Below are positions 45,849-52,990 of a stretch of DNA of 64,000 bases, piece after piece. The notes beneath the pieces were generated by a model. The model did not search any database. It was given only the letters and a program-made list of their open reading frames with translations, and had not been told where the DNA came from. Source of the stretch: 79-D21 sp964521575 (GTDB lineage Bacteria; Synergistota; Synergistia; Synergistales; 79-D21); the NCBI GenBank assembly GCA_964521575.1, contig CAZFSR010000001.1, positions 532,358 to 596,357 on the forward strand, in the 5' to 3' direction. Both the position numbers and the translations under genes were made by a program. Every line of letters starts with the position of its first letter. Position 1 is the stretch's first letter.

Positions 45849-46341
45849 GGGGATTCTCCTTTTCGACCAGCTCGGCCACGCGGCCGGGTGTCATCTGGCC
45901 GTAGACCCGGTCGTTGACGGTGACGACGGGGGCGAGGGCGCAGGCCCCGAGACAGTTCACGGTCTCCAGGGTGAACCGCAGGTCTTCGGTCGTCCCGCCG
46001 GGGGAGATGCCGAGGGCCTTTGAAAGGGCGTCCAGGACGCTCGCGGCCCCCCTGAGGTGGCAGGCCGTCCCGAGGCATACCTTCACGGTTTTCTCACCCC
46101 TGGGGGTGAGGCTGAGGGCCTTGTAGAAGGTAGCGACCGCGTAGACGCGGCTTTCGGGGATTCCGAGGTGCTCGGCGGCGAGTTTCAAGGCGGCGCGGGG
46201 CAGGTACCGGCAGCGGGACTGGATGTCCTGGAGGAGCGGCAGCAGGAACCGCGGGTGGCGAGGTGTTGCATCGAAAAGGTCTTTCAGGTCGGAGGCCAGG
46301 TTTTCCGGCGCTTCGGCCGTCGAGACGGCCAGGGGCTTCAT
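45835..46341 (-). CDS. NuoE/HydC-like [2Fe-2S] subunit
   Basis: Thioredoxin-fold subunit, 168 residues, with the [2Fe-2S] ligands in KVCLGTACHLRG and VNCLGACALAP. The N-terminal helical part RYLPRAALKLAAEHLGIPES is typical of NuoE. First gene of the cluster; its promoter and a candidate operator lie just upstream. With the NuoF- and NuoG-like proteins it forms the NAD(H) module of the presumed aldehyde oxidoreductase complex. Confidence 0.93.
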   Translation of the reverse strand: MKPLAVSTAEAPENLASDLKDLFDATPRHPRFLLPLLQDIQSRCRYLPRAALKLAAEHLGIPESRVYAVATFYKALSLTPRGEKTVKVCLGTACHLRGAASVLDALSKALGISPGGTTEDLRFTLETVNCLGACALAPVVTVNDRVYGQMTPGRVAELVEKENPHEAG

Positions 46342-46369
46342 CGTCTTCCTCCTTCCGATCGAAGGGCAA

Positions 46370-46407
46370 TGTGAAATACAGGGCGAAATTGCATAATGTA
46401 TTTTACA
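46370..46407. promoter_or_regulatory. Inverted repeat, candidate operator of the NuoEFG-like/AOR cluster
   Basis: TGTGAAATACA (46370-46380) and TGTATTTTACA (46397-46407) are inverted with one mismatch and a 16-base spacer. The site sits just downstream of the promoter, over the expected transcript start and before the NuoE-like start, in AT-rich DNA. That is a repressor position. The binding protein is unknown. Confidence 0.55.
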
Positions 46408-46420
46408 ATAGGGCCCGGAA

Positions 46421-46449
46421 GAATTAAACCATGCACTTTAATTTCTCAA
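46421..46449 (-). promoter_or_regulatory. Promoter of the NuoE-like gene
   Basis: On the minus strand TTGAGA (46449-46444) and TAATTC (46426-46421) are 17 bases apart. The transcript would start near 46414, about 70 bases before the NuoE-like start codon. Confidence 0.55.
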
Positions 46450-46467
46450 TTGGGAAGACTGTTGCGA

Positions 46468-47883
46468 CTATTTATGGAAACCCTTGAGAAGGGCATTCGC
46501 GCGGGACAGCATTTCCCCCAGCCGGGGGGGAGAGATGCGGTCGAGCTGGCGGACCAGTACGGAAGTGCGGGGGTTGCGGGCAAAAAGTTCGCGGTGCCGG
46601 TCCACGAAACGCCAGAAAACGGCGTCCCAGTTCCCGCACCAGGGGCCTCGCGGGAAATCCCCCATCCTGAGGAGGTAGGAGGAACCGCTGCAGTAGGGTT
46701 TCGTCGTCATGAGCCCTCCGTCGGCGAACTGGCTCATTCCGAAGACGTTCGGCACCATGGCCCAGTCCGTGGCGTCGGCAAACCGGCTCATGAACCAGGC
46801 GGTCACGGAGGACGGATCGGTCTCGCAGAGCAGGAGAAAATTCCCAAGGACCATCAGGCGCTCGATGTGGTGAGCGTAACCGTGGAGGTTCACCCGGGCT
46901 ACGACGGCATCCACCGGGGTCATGCCGGTTTCACCGGCCGCAAAACCCGCCGGCAGCGGGGCGAAGTGGGACAGGGCGTTGCTGCCGCGCTGCCGGCGCC
47001 CGATCAGCCGGTACATCGCCCTCATGAACTCCCGCCAGCCGCAAACCTGCCGGACGAAGCCTTCCAGCGAATTCACCGGGACGGGCCTTTCCCTGTGCCG
47101 ACCGAGGGTGGCCTCCAGGACCTCGGACGGCCTCAGCAGGCCCGCGTTCAGGGCGGGGCTCAGCACCGAATGGAAGAGCACCGGTTCCTTCAAGGCCATG
47201 GCGTCCTCGTAGTCGCCGAAGCGGTCGATCCGGTTCTCCAGGAAATCGTCCAGCGCGGCCAGGGCTTCTTCCCTTGCCGTGGGAAGGGGTAGGGCTTTAG
47301 CCTGGTGAACGGTTCCCCAGGCCGGGGGGATCGGGATTCCTTTCGGCAGCCGCAGGCGGTTTTGCGGGTCGAAACTCCACTTTCCCCCAAGCGGCCGGCC
47401 AGAAGGGGCGAGAAGGAGACCGGTCTCCCTTCGGACGGCCCGGTAGAACTCCGCCATCCGCAAAGCCTTCCGTTCCCCGAAAAAGGCATCCAGCCAACCG
47501 CGGGGCATCAGGAACGCGGGGGTTTCGTGGATAACCAGGAAGATCCCGTTTTCTTTGCAGAACTTCCGCGCCCGGCTTTCTTCTTCCAGGTGGACCGGGT
47601 CCGCCGCGTGGAGGGTTCCGATGCCGCCGGCGGCAAGGGCTTCCCGCAGGGCCGCGCCATCCCACGCCTGTCCCCGGGGGATCGGTTGGACCTCGATTCC
47701 CCTTTCCGCCATCCGGGAAACCCAATTCTTCCCGCATTTTCTCCTGTAGGCCTGTGCCGGAGTGCCCCCCGGCTCCTCCTCGAGCAGGAATACCGGCCGG
47801 CCGGGCGCGAAGGCCGGATGGCGTTCGAAGAGCTGGTCAGGAAAGACAAGGACGCCTTGCCTGCTATTTGCAACGGTTGTCAT
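46468..47883 (-). CDS. Cryptochrome/photolyase-related protein (FeS-BCP type) lacking most Fe-S ligands
   Basis: Flavoprotein of the prokaryotic (6-4) photolyase/FeS-BCP family, 471 residues. The family core is clear: ARVNLHGYAHHIERLMVLGN, VPNVFGMSQFADGGLM and TTKPYCSGSSYLLRMGD. Relatives bind a [4Fe-4S] cluster through four cysteines. Here the first is Val (DAVVARV), the CxxC pair is replaced by FPRG, and only a cysteine in PWCGNWDAVFW may remain. Start ATG 47883 has no visible ribosome binding site; TTG at 47901 is an alternative. It is divergent from the cyclase gene. Confidence 0.88.
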   Translation of the reverse strand: MTTVANSRQGVLVFPDQLFERHPAFAPGRPVFLLEEEPGGTPAQAYRRKCGKNWVSRMAERGIEVQPIPRGQAWDGAALREALAAGGIGTLHAADPVHLEEESRARKFCKENGIFLVIHETPAFLMPRGWLDAFFGERKALRMAEFYRAVRRETGLLLAPSGRPLGGKWSFDPQNRLRLPKGIPIPPAWGTVHQAKALPLPTAREEALAALDDFLENRIDRFGDYEDAMALKEPVLFHSVLSPALNAGLLRPSEVLEATLGRHRERPVPVNSLEGFVRQVCGWREFMRAMYRLIGRRQRGSNALSHFAPLPAGFAAGETGMTPVDAVVARVNLHGYAHHIERLMVLGNFLLLCETDPSSVTAWFMSRFADATDWAMVPNVFGMSQFADGGLMTTKPYCSGSSYLLRMGDFPRGPWCGNWDAVFWRFVDRHRELFARNPRTSVLVRQLDRISPPRLGEMLSRANALLKGFHK

Positions 47884-47930
47884 GATATGATAATAAGTCA
47901 ATCCGGGAAATCATAAAGGGGCTGGTTCTC

Positions 47931-49688
47931 TTGCCCTGGGACTGGATACTCGGCTTCACCCCCCTCGCGGGACTCGTCCTCGCCTTCGTGGAAGCGGACT
48001 CGCTGGTTGCGGCAGCCGGCGCGTTCTGCCTCCTCAACCTCGTCGCGGTTTTTCTCCTGTTCCTGTTCGGTTCTCCCCTGGGACGCCGGCTTTTCATCGC
48101 CCTCACCGTCGCGCTGTTTCCAGTCCATGTGCTCTTCCTGGGAGTTCCGGCGGAACTTGCGGCTCTCCACCTGGTCGTCCTTTGGGCTGCGGGGAGCCTC
48201 CTCTGGGTCATGACGAGGCGGATCGACAGGGAAAAGTCCCTGCTGCTCGAATTCGTCAAGCGAGTCAACGGGGCCGGGAATTTCGAAGAGGCCTCCCTCC
48301 TGGCCGTCCGCTTCATCCGGGACGAGTTCAGGTACCCTGCGGCCGCGGTCTTCCTGTCGAACGCGGAGGCCGCATTCCTCGAGCAGGCCGCGGCGGAGGG
48401 GTTTCCCCCGGAATCCGCCCGGGTCCCGAAAGACGGGAGCATCCAGGGGAGGGCCTTCAGGACGAGACAGTCGCAGCTTGTAGAGGATGCCCTGCAGGAC
48501 CCGGATTATTTCCCTGGAATCAAGGGGGCCGGTTCCCAGCTTGCGGTCCCGGTCCTCTGGAAGGACAGCGCTTTCGGCGTCCTGGATGTGCAGTCCAGGA
48601 GACTTCGCGGGTTTTCGGGCCGTGACCGCAAGACGGTGGAACTCCTCGCGGGGATCCTGGGTGAGGCCTTTGCCCGGATGCAGGATGCGTCCCGCCTCTC
48701 GCTCGAGCTGGCCCGCACCCGGATCCTCCACGACGTGGTGCAGGAACTCGCCCGTTCCAGGGACAAGCGGGACATGTGCCAAAAGGTCCTCTCCCTGCTT
48801 TCGACCAAGCTGCTCTACCCGGTCGCGAGCATCCTGGCGGTGGAATCGGAGGATCCCCTGAAGCTGGGCTACCTGGCTTCCACGAAGCTGGCGGCCGCTG
48901 AGCTGAAGCGCCACAGCCGCCAGCTGAACCGGGAGGGGGGCGGGCTCGTGACCCTGTCCGCCAGCCTCAGGAAAATCCACAACGTTCGGGACGTGAAGGC
49001 CTTCCCGGAGTACCGGAAGGTGGGCTTCGGCATGGAGGGAAGCCAGCTGGACGTGCCGATCCTTTTCGGTGACCGCCTTTATGCCGTTCTCTCCCTCGAG
49101 CGGTCCACCCCCTTCGAGCCCGAGGACGAGGACCTGATGCTCATCCTCTCCCGTCACATGGCCGTCCTCTGGGCCCTGTTCGAAGCGATGGAAAAGCTCG
49201 AGACCCAGGCCATGCAGGATTCCCTCACCGGGTTGGGCAACAGGCGGGCCCTGGAGGACGTCCTCAACCTGGAGGAAGCCCGGATGACCCGGTTCGGGGG
49301 GACGCTCTCCGTCGTCATGGCCGACCTTGCGAATTTCAAGACCATCAACGACCGGTACGGCCACCTCGTGGGGGACCGGTACCTGAAGGACACGGCCGCC
49401 TGTATCCAGAAGAACCTCCGGGCCTGCGACCACGCCTTCCGCTACGGGGGGGACGAGTTCCTCCTCCTGCTTCCCGGGACGGACCGGGGAGGGGTTCAGG
49501 AGGTGATGAAGCGGGTGAGGGAAGAATGCCGGCTGAAGGGGACCGAGGATTCCGAGGGCATCCTGCTTGATTTCGGCGCGGCCGTCTGCCCCATGGACAC
49601 GGCGAGCCTGAGAACGGCCATCCGCCTGGCGGATGACAGGATGTACAAGAGCAAGGAGGGCCGGAGGGCGGGACGCCGCGAGGAGTAG
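47931..49688 (+). CDS. Membrane-bound GAF-GGDEF diguanylate cyclase
   Basis: Signalling enzyme of 585 residues making cyclic di-GMP. About three hydrophobic helices (residues 8-95) are followed by two GAF-like domains (about 105-245 and 270-415) and a GGDEF domain. The active-site loop YGGDEF (506-510) is intact, with an inhibitory-site RxxD (RACD) five residues before it. The metal-binding first Asp is kept in ADLANFKTIND, but the next Asp of the usual DxD is Ala. Start TTG at 47931 behind AAAGGGG. The sensed signal is unknown. Confidence 0.92.
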   Translation: MPWDWILGFTPLAGLVLAFVEADSLVAAAGAFCLLNLVAVFLLFLFGSPLGRRLFIALTVALFPVHVLFLGVPAELAALHLVVLWAAGSLLWVMTRRIDREKSLLLEFVKRVNGAGNFEEASLLAVRFIRDEFRYPAAAVFLSNAEAAFLEQAAAEGFPPESARVPKDGSIQGRAFRTRQSQLVEDALQDPDYFPGIKGAGSQLAVPVLWKDSAFGVLDVQSRRLRGFSGRDRKTVELLAGILGEAFARMQDASRLSLELARTRILHDVVQELARSRDKRDMCQKVLSLLSTKLLYPVASILAVESEDPLKLGYLASTKLAAAELKRHSRQLNREGGGLVTLSASLRKIHNVRDVKAFPEYRKVGFGMEGSQLDVPILFGDRLYAVLSLERSTPFEPEDEDLMLILSRHMAVLWALFEAMEKLETQAMQDSLTGLGNRRALEDVLNLEEARMTRFGGTLSVVMADLANFKTINDRYGHLVGDRYLKDTAACIQKNLRACDHAFRYGGDEFLLLLPGTDRGGVQEVMKRVREECRLKGTEDSEGILLDFGAAVCPMDTASLRTAIRLADDRMYKSKEGRRAGRREE

Positions 49689-49991
49689 GTTCCCCTTTCC
49701 CGACGGTCCGTGTTGGTGATATACTCCGGAATGGTTCCATTCAGCAGTCCAGACTGGCCGAGGATGGTGGTTTTCCCGTGAGTACGGGTGATTCGCCGTT
49801 AAGTAGACGAAATAGGGGCGACGCGGCGTAATCCCTCAAGGCGGGAAACGCGCCCGGCGCCCGCCGGGCGTGGACCAGGGCAGTTCCGATCCACTCCCTT
49901 TTCCGAAACGAAAAAATGGACGCAAGACGCAGCCGGAGGGCAGTTCCCCTTGACCGGCGGCGGTTGCGCGTGTGGAAGGGATGGTGGGGGC
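49689..49991 (+). ncRNA. Structured leader region upstream of corA (unidentified RNA candidate)
   Basis: Between the cyclase and corA lie 303 bases with an extended -10 element (49717-49725) near the left end, so a leader of about 260 bases is likely. It holds a hairpin CCCGT-GAGT-ACGGG (49775-49788), a nine-pair stem with one bulge (49790-49798 with 49824-49833), a perfect nine-base inverted repeat CGCCCGGCG-CC-CGCCGGGCG (49851-49870) and an 11-base direct repeat AGGGCAGTTCC (49877, 49937). It does not match the known Mg2+ leader consensus as I recall it. Confidence 0.4.
49717..49725 (+). promoter_or_regulatory. Extended -10 element of corA
   Basis: TGA-TATACT is a TGn extended -10 with five of six consensus bases, 267 bases before the corA start. 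No good -35 is seen. Confidence 0.45.
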
Positions 49992-50942
49992 ATGCTGCAG
50001 ATTGTGAAAAGCGAAAACAACCTCCTCAGGGAACTGGACGCCGGTACCTTCGAAAAGGGTTCCTGGATCAACCTGATGGATCCCAGTTCCGATGAGCTGA
50101 ATGCCGTGAAGCGGCTCGTCGACCTGCCGCTGGACGTCCTGACGGCAGCCCTGGACGAAGAGGAAAGTTCCCGTATCGAGATCGAGGACGAGTACATCCT
50201 CGTGATCATCGACGTTCCCCGCAAACGGGACAACGACCGATACGAAACGCTGCCCATGGGCATCATTCTCCTGCCCGAGGCGATCGTCACGGTCTGCCTG
50301 GAGGAAAGCGACGTCCTGACGTGCTTCAACCGGATGACCGCCAAGCTTTTCGACACCGGGAAGAGAACGAGCTTCCTGTTCAATATCCTTTTCCGTTCCG
50401 CGACCTACTTCCTCCGGTACCTGCGGCAGATCAACATCCGAACGGACGAGATCGAGCGGCACCTCAGGCAGTCCATGAAGAACGAAGAGCTTTTCCAGCT
50501 CCTGGAGATGGAAAAGAGCCTGACCTATTTCGGCGCGGCCCTGCGGACCAACAACATGGTGGTCGACAAGATCCTCCGCCTGCGGAACAACCGCAAGGTG
50601 GAACACCTGATCAAGATCTACGAAGAGGACGAAGACCTTCTCGAGGACGCACAGGTCGAGTACCGCCAGGCCATCGAGATGGTCCAGATGTACAGCGAGA
50701 TCCTCTCGGGGATGATGGACGCCTTTGCCTCGGTCATCTCCAACAATTTGAACATGGTCATGAAGTTTTTGACCTCCATGACGATCATCCTGGCCATTCC
50801 CACCATGTTCGCCAGCTTCTGGGGCATGAACGTCGGAGTTCCCTGGATCGACAAGGTCGCTGGTTTCTGGGGCGTGGTAGGGATATCGGCCGTTGCGACG
50901 TTCGGGTCGGCCTATGCCCTGTGGCGACGCAACATGCTCTGA
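49992..50942 (+). CDS. corA: CorA-family divalent cation transporter
   Basis: Pentameric Mg2+/Co2+ channel, 316 residues. The signature GMN motif is in ASFWGMNVG between the two C-terminal membrane helices (FLTSMTIILAIPTMFASF and FWGVVGISAVATFGSAYA); the long cytoplasmic N-terminal domain and stalk helix precede them. Start ATG at 49992 has a weak ribosome binding site; an upstream TTG (49950) would add a Gly/Cys-rich extension not expected in the family. A strong terminator follows. Confidence 0.94.
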   Translation: MLQIVKSENNLLRELDAGTFEKGSWINLMDPSSDELNAVKRLVDLPLDVLTAALDEEESSRIEIEDEYILVIIDVPRKRDNDRYETLPMGIILLPEAIVTVCLEESDVLTCFNRMTAKLFDTGKRTSFLFNILFRSATYFLRYLRQINIRTDEIERHLRQSMKNEELFQLLEMEKSLTYFGAALRTNNMVVDKILRLRNNRKVEHLIKIYEEDEDLLEDAQVEYRQAIEMVQMYSEILSGMMDAFASVISNNLNMVMKFLTSMTIILAIPTMFASFWGMNVGVPWIDKVAGFWGVVGISAVATFGSAYALWRRNML

Positions 50943-50982
50943 TTCGGGGGGAGGACCTCCGTTTCCCGCTCGGCTTGCAGAT

Positions 50983-51023
50983 GGGGCGCCACCGCTGAAT
51001 GGCGGAAGCGCCCCTCCTTTTTT
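50983..51023 (+). terminator. Rho-independent terminator after corA
   Basis: GGGGCGC pairs with GCGCCCC around an inner CCGC/GCGG helix, then TCC and TTTTTT. It lies 41 bases after the corA stop. Confidence 0.85.
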
Positions 51024-51077
51024 ACCCGATTTCGGTTATGATTCGCTAAAGCCCTTCGCCGAAAGGAAGGTTCCCCC

Positions 51078-51980
51078 ATGAGCGCAAAACCCGCGACCTG
51101 GAAGATCATCTCAGCCTTCGCCGCCCTTTACGTGATCTGGGGGACGACTTACCTGGCCATCGGGATGATGGTGAAGACGATCCCCCCTTACCTCGGGGCT
51201 GGATCGCGCTTCCTGGCGGCGGGTACCCTCCTTTACGCCTTTCTCCGGGTGAGGGGCGCGCCGAGGCCCACCCGTCGCCAGTGGGGATGGGCGGCCCTTG
51301 CGGGACTTCTCCTCCTCGTGGGGGGGAACGGCAGTATCGTCTGGGCCCAGAAGACGGTCCCATCGGGAATCGCCTCGGTCATCGTCGCCACCGAGCCCCT
51401 CTGGATCGTCCTCGTGAGCTGGCTCCTGTTCAGGGGTGGGCGCCCGACGCTCCTGGAAGGGGCGGGGATCCTGGGCGGTTTTGCCGGAATGGTCTTTCTG
51501 ATCGGCCCATCCATGCTCGCGCATGGCGGCGACATCGACCCGTTCGGGGCCGGGCTTTTGGTTTTCGCCACGGTCTCCTGGGCCTTCGGCTCCATGGTGA
51601 GCCGCCACGCGGACCTGCCGGACAGCGCCCCGATGGCGATGAGCATGGAAATGGCGGCGGCGGGCGTCACCATGCTCGTCCTGGCTCTCCCGAAAGGAGA
51701 CTGGGCGCAGTTTTCCCTTTCGGCCGTGTCCCGCGCCTCCTTCCTCGGGTGGCTCTACCTGGTCGTTTTCGGCTCCTGGGTCGGCTTCGTGGCCTTTTTC
51801 TTCGTGATGCGCCACTGCCGGCCGAGCCGGGCGGCGACGTACGCCTACGTCAACCCCGTCATCGCCGTCTTCCTGGGAGTGCTGGTGGCCGGCGAGCCGC
51901 TGGCGGCCCGGACCCTTGTTTCCGCGGCCGTCATCCTTGTTTCCGTTGCGGTCGTCGTCACCTTCAGCCCGAAAGGCTGA
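51078..51980 (+). CDS. EamA/DMT-superfamily transporter
   Basis: Ten-helix membrane protein of 300 residues made of two EamA repeats (LYVIWGTTYLAIGMMV at the start of the first; FGAGLLVFATVSWAFGSMVS at the start of the second). Such proteins export amino acids or other metabolites. A possible -10 TATGAT lies at 51037-51042. It follows the corA terminator, so it is its own unit, perhaps with the TMEM175-like gene 49 bases on. Substrate unknown. Confidence 0.9.
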   Translation: MSAKPATWKIISAFAALYVIWGTTYLAIGMMVKTIPPYLGAGSRFLAAGTLLYAFLRVRGAPRPTRRQWGWAALAGLLLLVGGNGSIVWAQKTVPSGIASVIVATEPLWIVLVSWLLFRGGRPTLLEGAGILGGFAGMVFLIGPSMLAHGGDIDPFGAGLLVFATVSWAFGSMVSRHADLPDSAPMAMSMEMAAAGVTMLVLALPKGDWAQFSLSAVSRASFLGWLYLVVFGSWVGFVAFFFVMRHCRPSRAATYAYVNPVIAVFLGVLVAGEPLAARTLVSAAVILVSVAVVVTFSPKG

Positions 51981-52029
51981 GATGAAACCCATGGTAAAAT
52001 GCGTTTAATCCCTGCCGGGAGATGACGAC

Positions 52030-52695
52030 GTGGAAACAGGGAATTCCAGGCCGACGCTCTTTTTCTCTTCCAACCGGCTCGAAGCCCTCACCGACGGCGT
52101 GTTCGCCATCGCGATGACCCTTCTCGTGCTCGGGCTGGATGTCCCTTCCCTCCCGCGGGATCAAGGCGGCGAAGGACTCATGAAGGCCCTCCTGGAACTC
52201 GCCCTCCCCCTCGCCAAGTACGCCCTGAGTTTTCTTCTCCTTGGAGCTTTCTGGGTCCTGCATGTCCGGCAGATCCACCACATCCGCCGGGTCGATGTCG
52301 CCTTCCTGTGGCTTGGGATGGCCTCGCTCCTCCTGATCGCCCTCGTCCCCTTCTCCACCTCCCTGGTGAGCGATTTCCCCGGGCTGGACGCCTCCGAGCT
52401 GTTCTTCCACCTCAACATCCTCGGGATCAGTTCCCTCTTCGCCCTCCAGTGGGTTCACGCCACGCGGGACCGGCGACTCGTCAGCCCGGAATTGCAGGAC
52501 GAGATCATCGAGCTTGACCGGCGCCTGAACCTCATCATTCCCGCCATCGCGCTCGCGGGCCTGGCGACGGCGAACCTGGGGGACTTCGAAAGCAACCTCC
52601 TTTACGCCGCAGCCCCTTTCCTTTTTCCCCTAATGCGCCGTTTCGCCCTGAAAGAGCAGGAACGGCCGGGGGAGACGGATCCCCGGTCCTCTTGA
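52030..52695 (+). CDS. TMEM175/DUF1211-family potassium channel-like protein
   Basis: Membrane protein of 221 residues. The family signature is RLEALTDGVFAIAMTLLVLGL (the RxxxFSDGVFAIAxTLL-type motif of TMEM175 channels) in helix 1, with about five or six further hydrophobic segments. Bacterial members form K+-permeable tetramers. Start GTG at 52030 behind GGGAG. The F of the FSDG motif is replaced by Leu-Thr here, so selectivity may differ. Confidence 0.85.
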   Translation: METGNSRPTLFFSSNRLEALTDGVFAIAMTLLVLGLDVPSLPRDQGGEGLMKALLELALPLAKYALSFLLLGAFWVLHVRQIHHIRRVDVAFLWLGMASLLLIALVPFSTSLVSDFPGLDASELFFHLNILGISSLFALQWVHATRDRRLVSPELQDEIIELDRRLNLIIPAIALAGLATANLGDFESNLLYAAAPFLFPLMRRFALKEQERPGETDPRSS

Positions 52696-52720
52696 CGCGC
52701 CCTTTCGAATAGGGATACCA
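52692..52720 (+). promoter_or_regulatory. Promoter of the cobalamin riboswitch transcript
   Basis: TTGACG (52692-52697) with a weak -10 near 52714-52720 (GATACC or ATACCA), just upstream of the riboswitch. The -35 overlaps the last codons of the preceding gene. Confidence 0.45.
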
Positions 52721-52723
52721 TCG

Positions 52724-52884
52724 TTGCGCTGCAACAGCTGTCCGGGTGACGGGAATCCGGTGAAACTCCGGAGCGGCCCCGCCACTGTATTCGGGACGAA
52801 ACCGCAGATGAGCCACTGGCGCAAGCCTGCCGGGAAGGCGCGGGAGTAGGACGACCGAAAGCCAGGAGACCGACCCGGGCAGGG
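52724..52884 (+). promoter_or_regulatory. Cobalamin (B12) riboswitch
   Basis: The B12-box and its partners are plain: GGGAATCCGGTGAAACTCC, then GCGGCCCCGCCACTGT, GAGCCACTGG, CCGGGAAGGCG and AAAGCCAGGAGACCGACCC. This is the classic AdoCbl aptamer order. It lies about 105 bases ahead of the TonB-dependent receptor start; B12 would repress that gene. A small hairpin (ACCCT/AGGGT) between aptamer and ribosome binding site may belong to the expression platform. Confidence 0.93.
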
Positions 52885-52990
52885 CTGTCGGCGTGGATGC
52901 GAGGGCGTCCGCGCGGCGGGAGGAACACCCTCTTCCAGGGTCCCCCGTTACATGGCGGCCCGACCATTCTTCCTGGAGGAGGGGTTTTGC

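Noticed and set aside
44067..45917. Very long open frame opposite the NuoF- and NuoE-like genes
   Set aside because: It is the antisense shadow of GC-rich codon bias; the opposite strand has unmistakable Fe-S and flavin motifs. Similar long shadows occur opposite yedE, the GlcD-like oxidase, etfBA and the aldehyde oxidoreductase.
49790..49833. Resemblance of GATTCGCCGTTAAGT to the start of the tetrahydrofolate riboswitch
   Set aside because: Only the first stem and GTTAAG look alike; the conserved GGGATG pseudoknot partner and the second half of that riboswitch are missing, and the enclosed loop is too short.
49905..49950. GGACGCAAGACGCAGCCGG as a c-di-GMP (GEMM-I) riboswitch next to a diguanylate cyclase
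   Set aside because: The GGACGCAA segment matches, but the flanking GGGCAAACC and the downstream GGTAGGTAGC tetraloop receptor part are absent.
49689..49991. M-box (ykoK) Mg2+ riboswitch upstream of corA
   Set aside because: None of the conserved M-box blocks (for example TTAGGTGAGGCTCCT) could be found.
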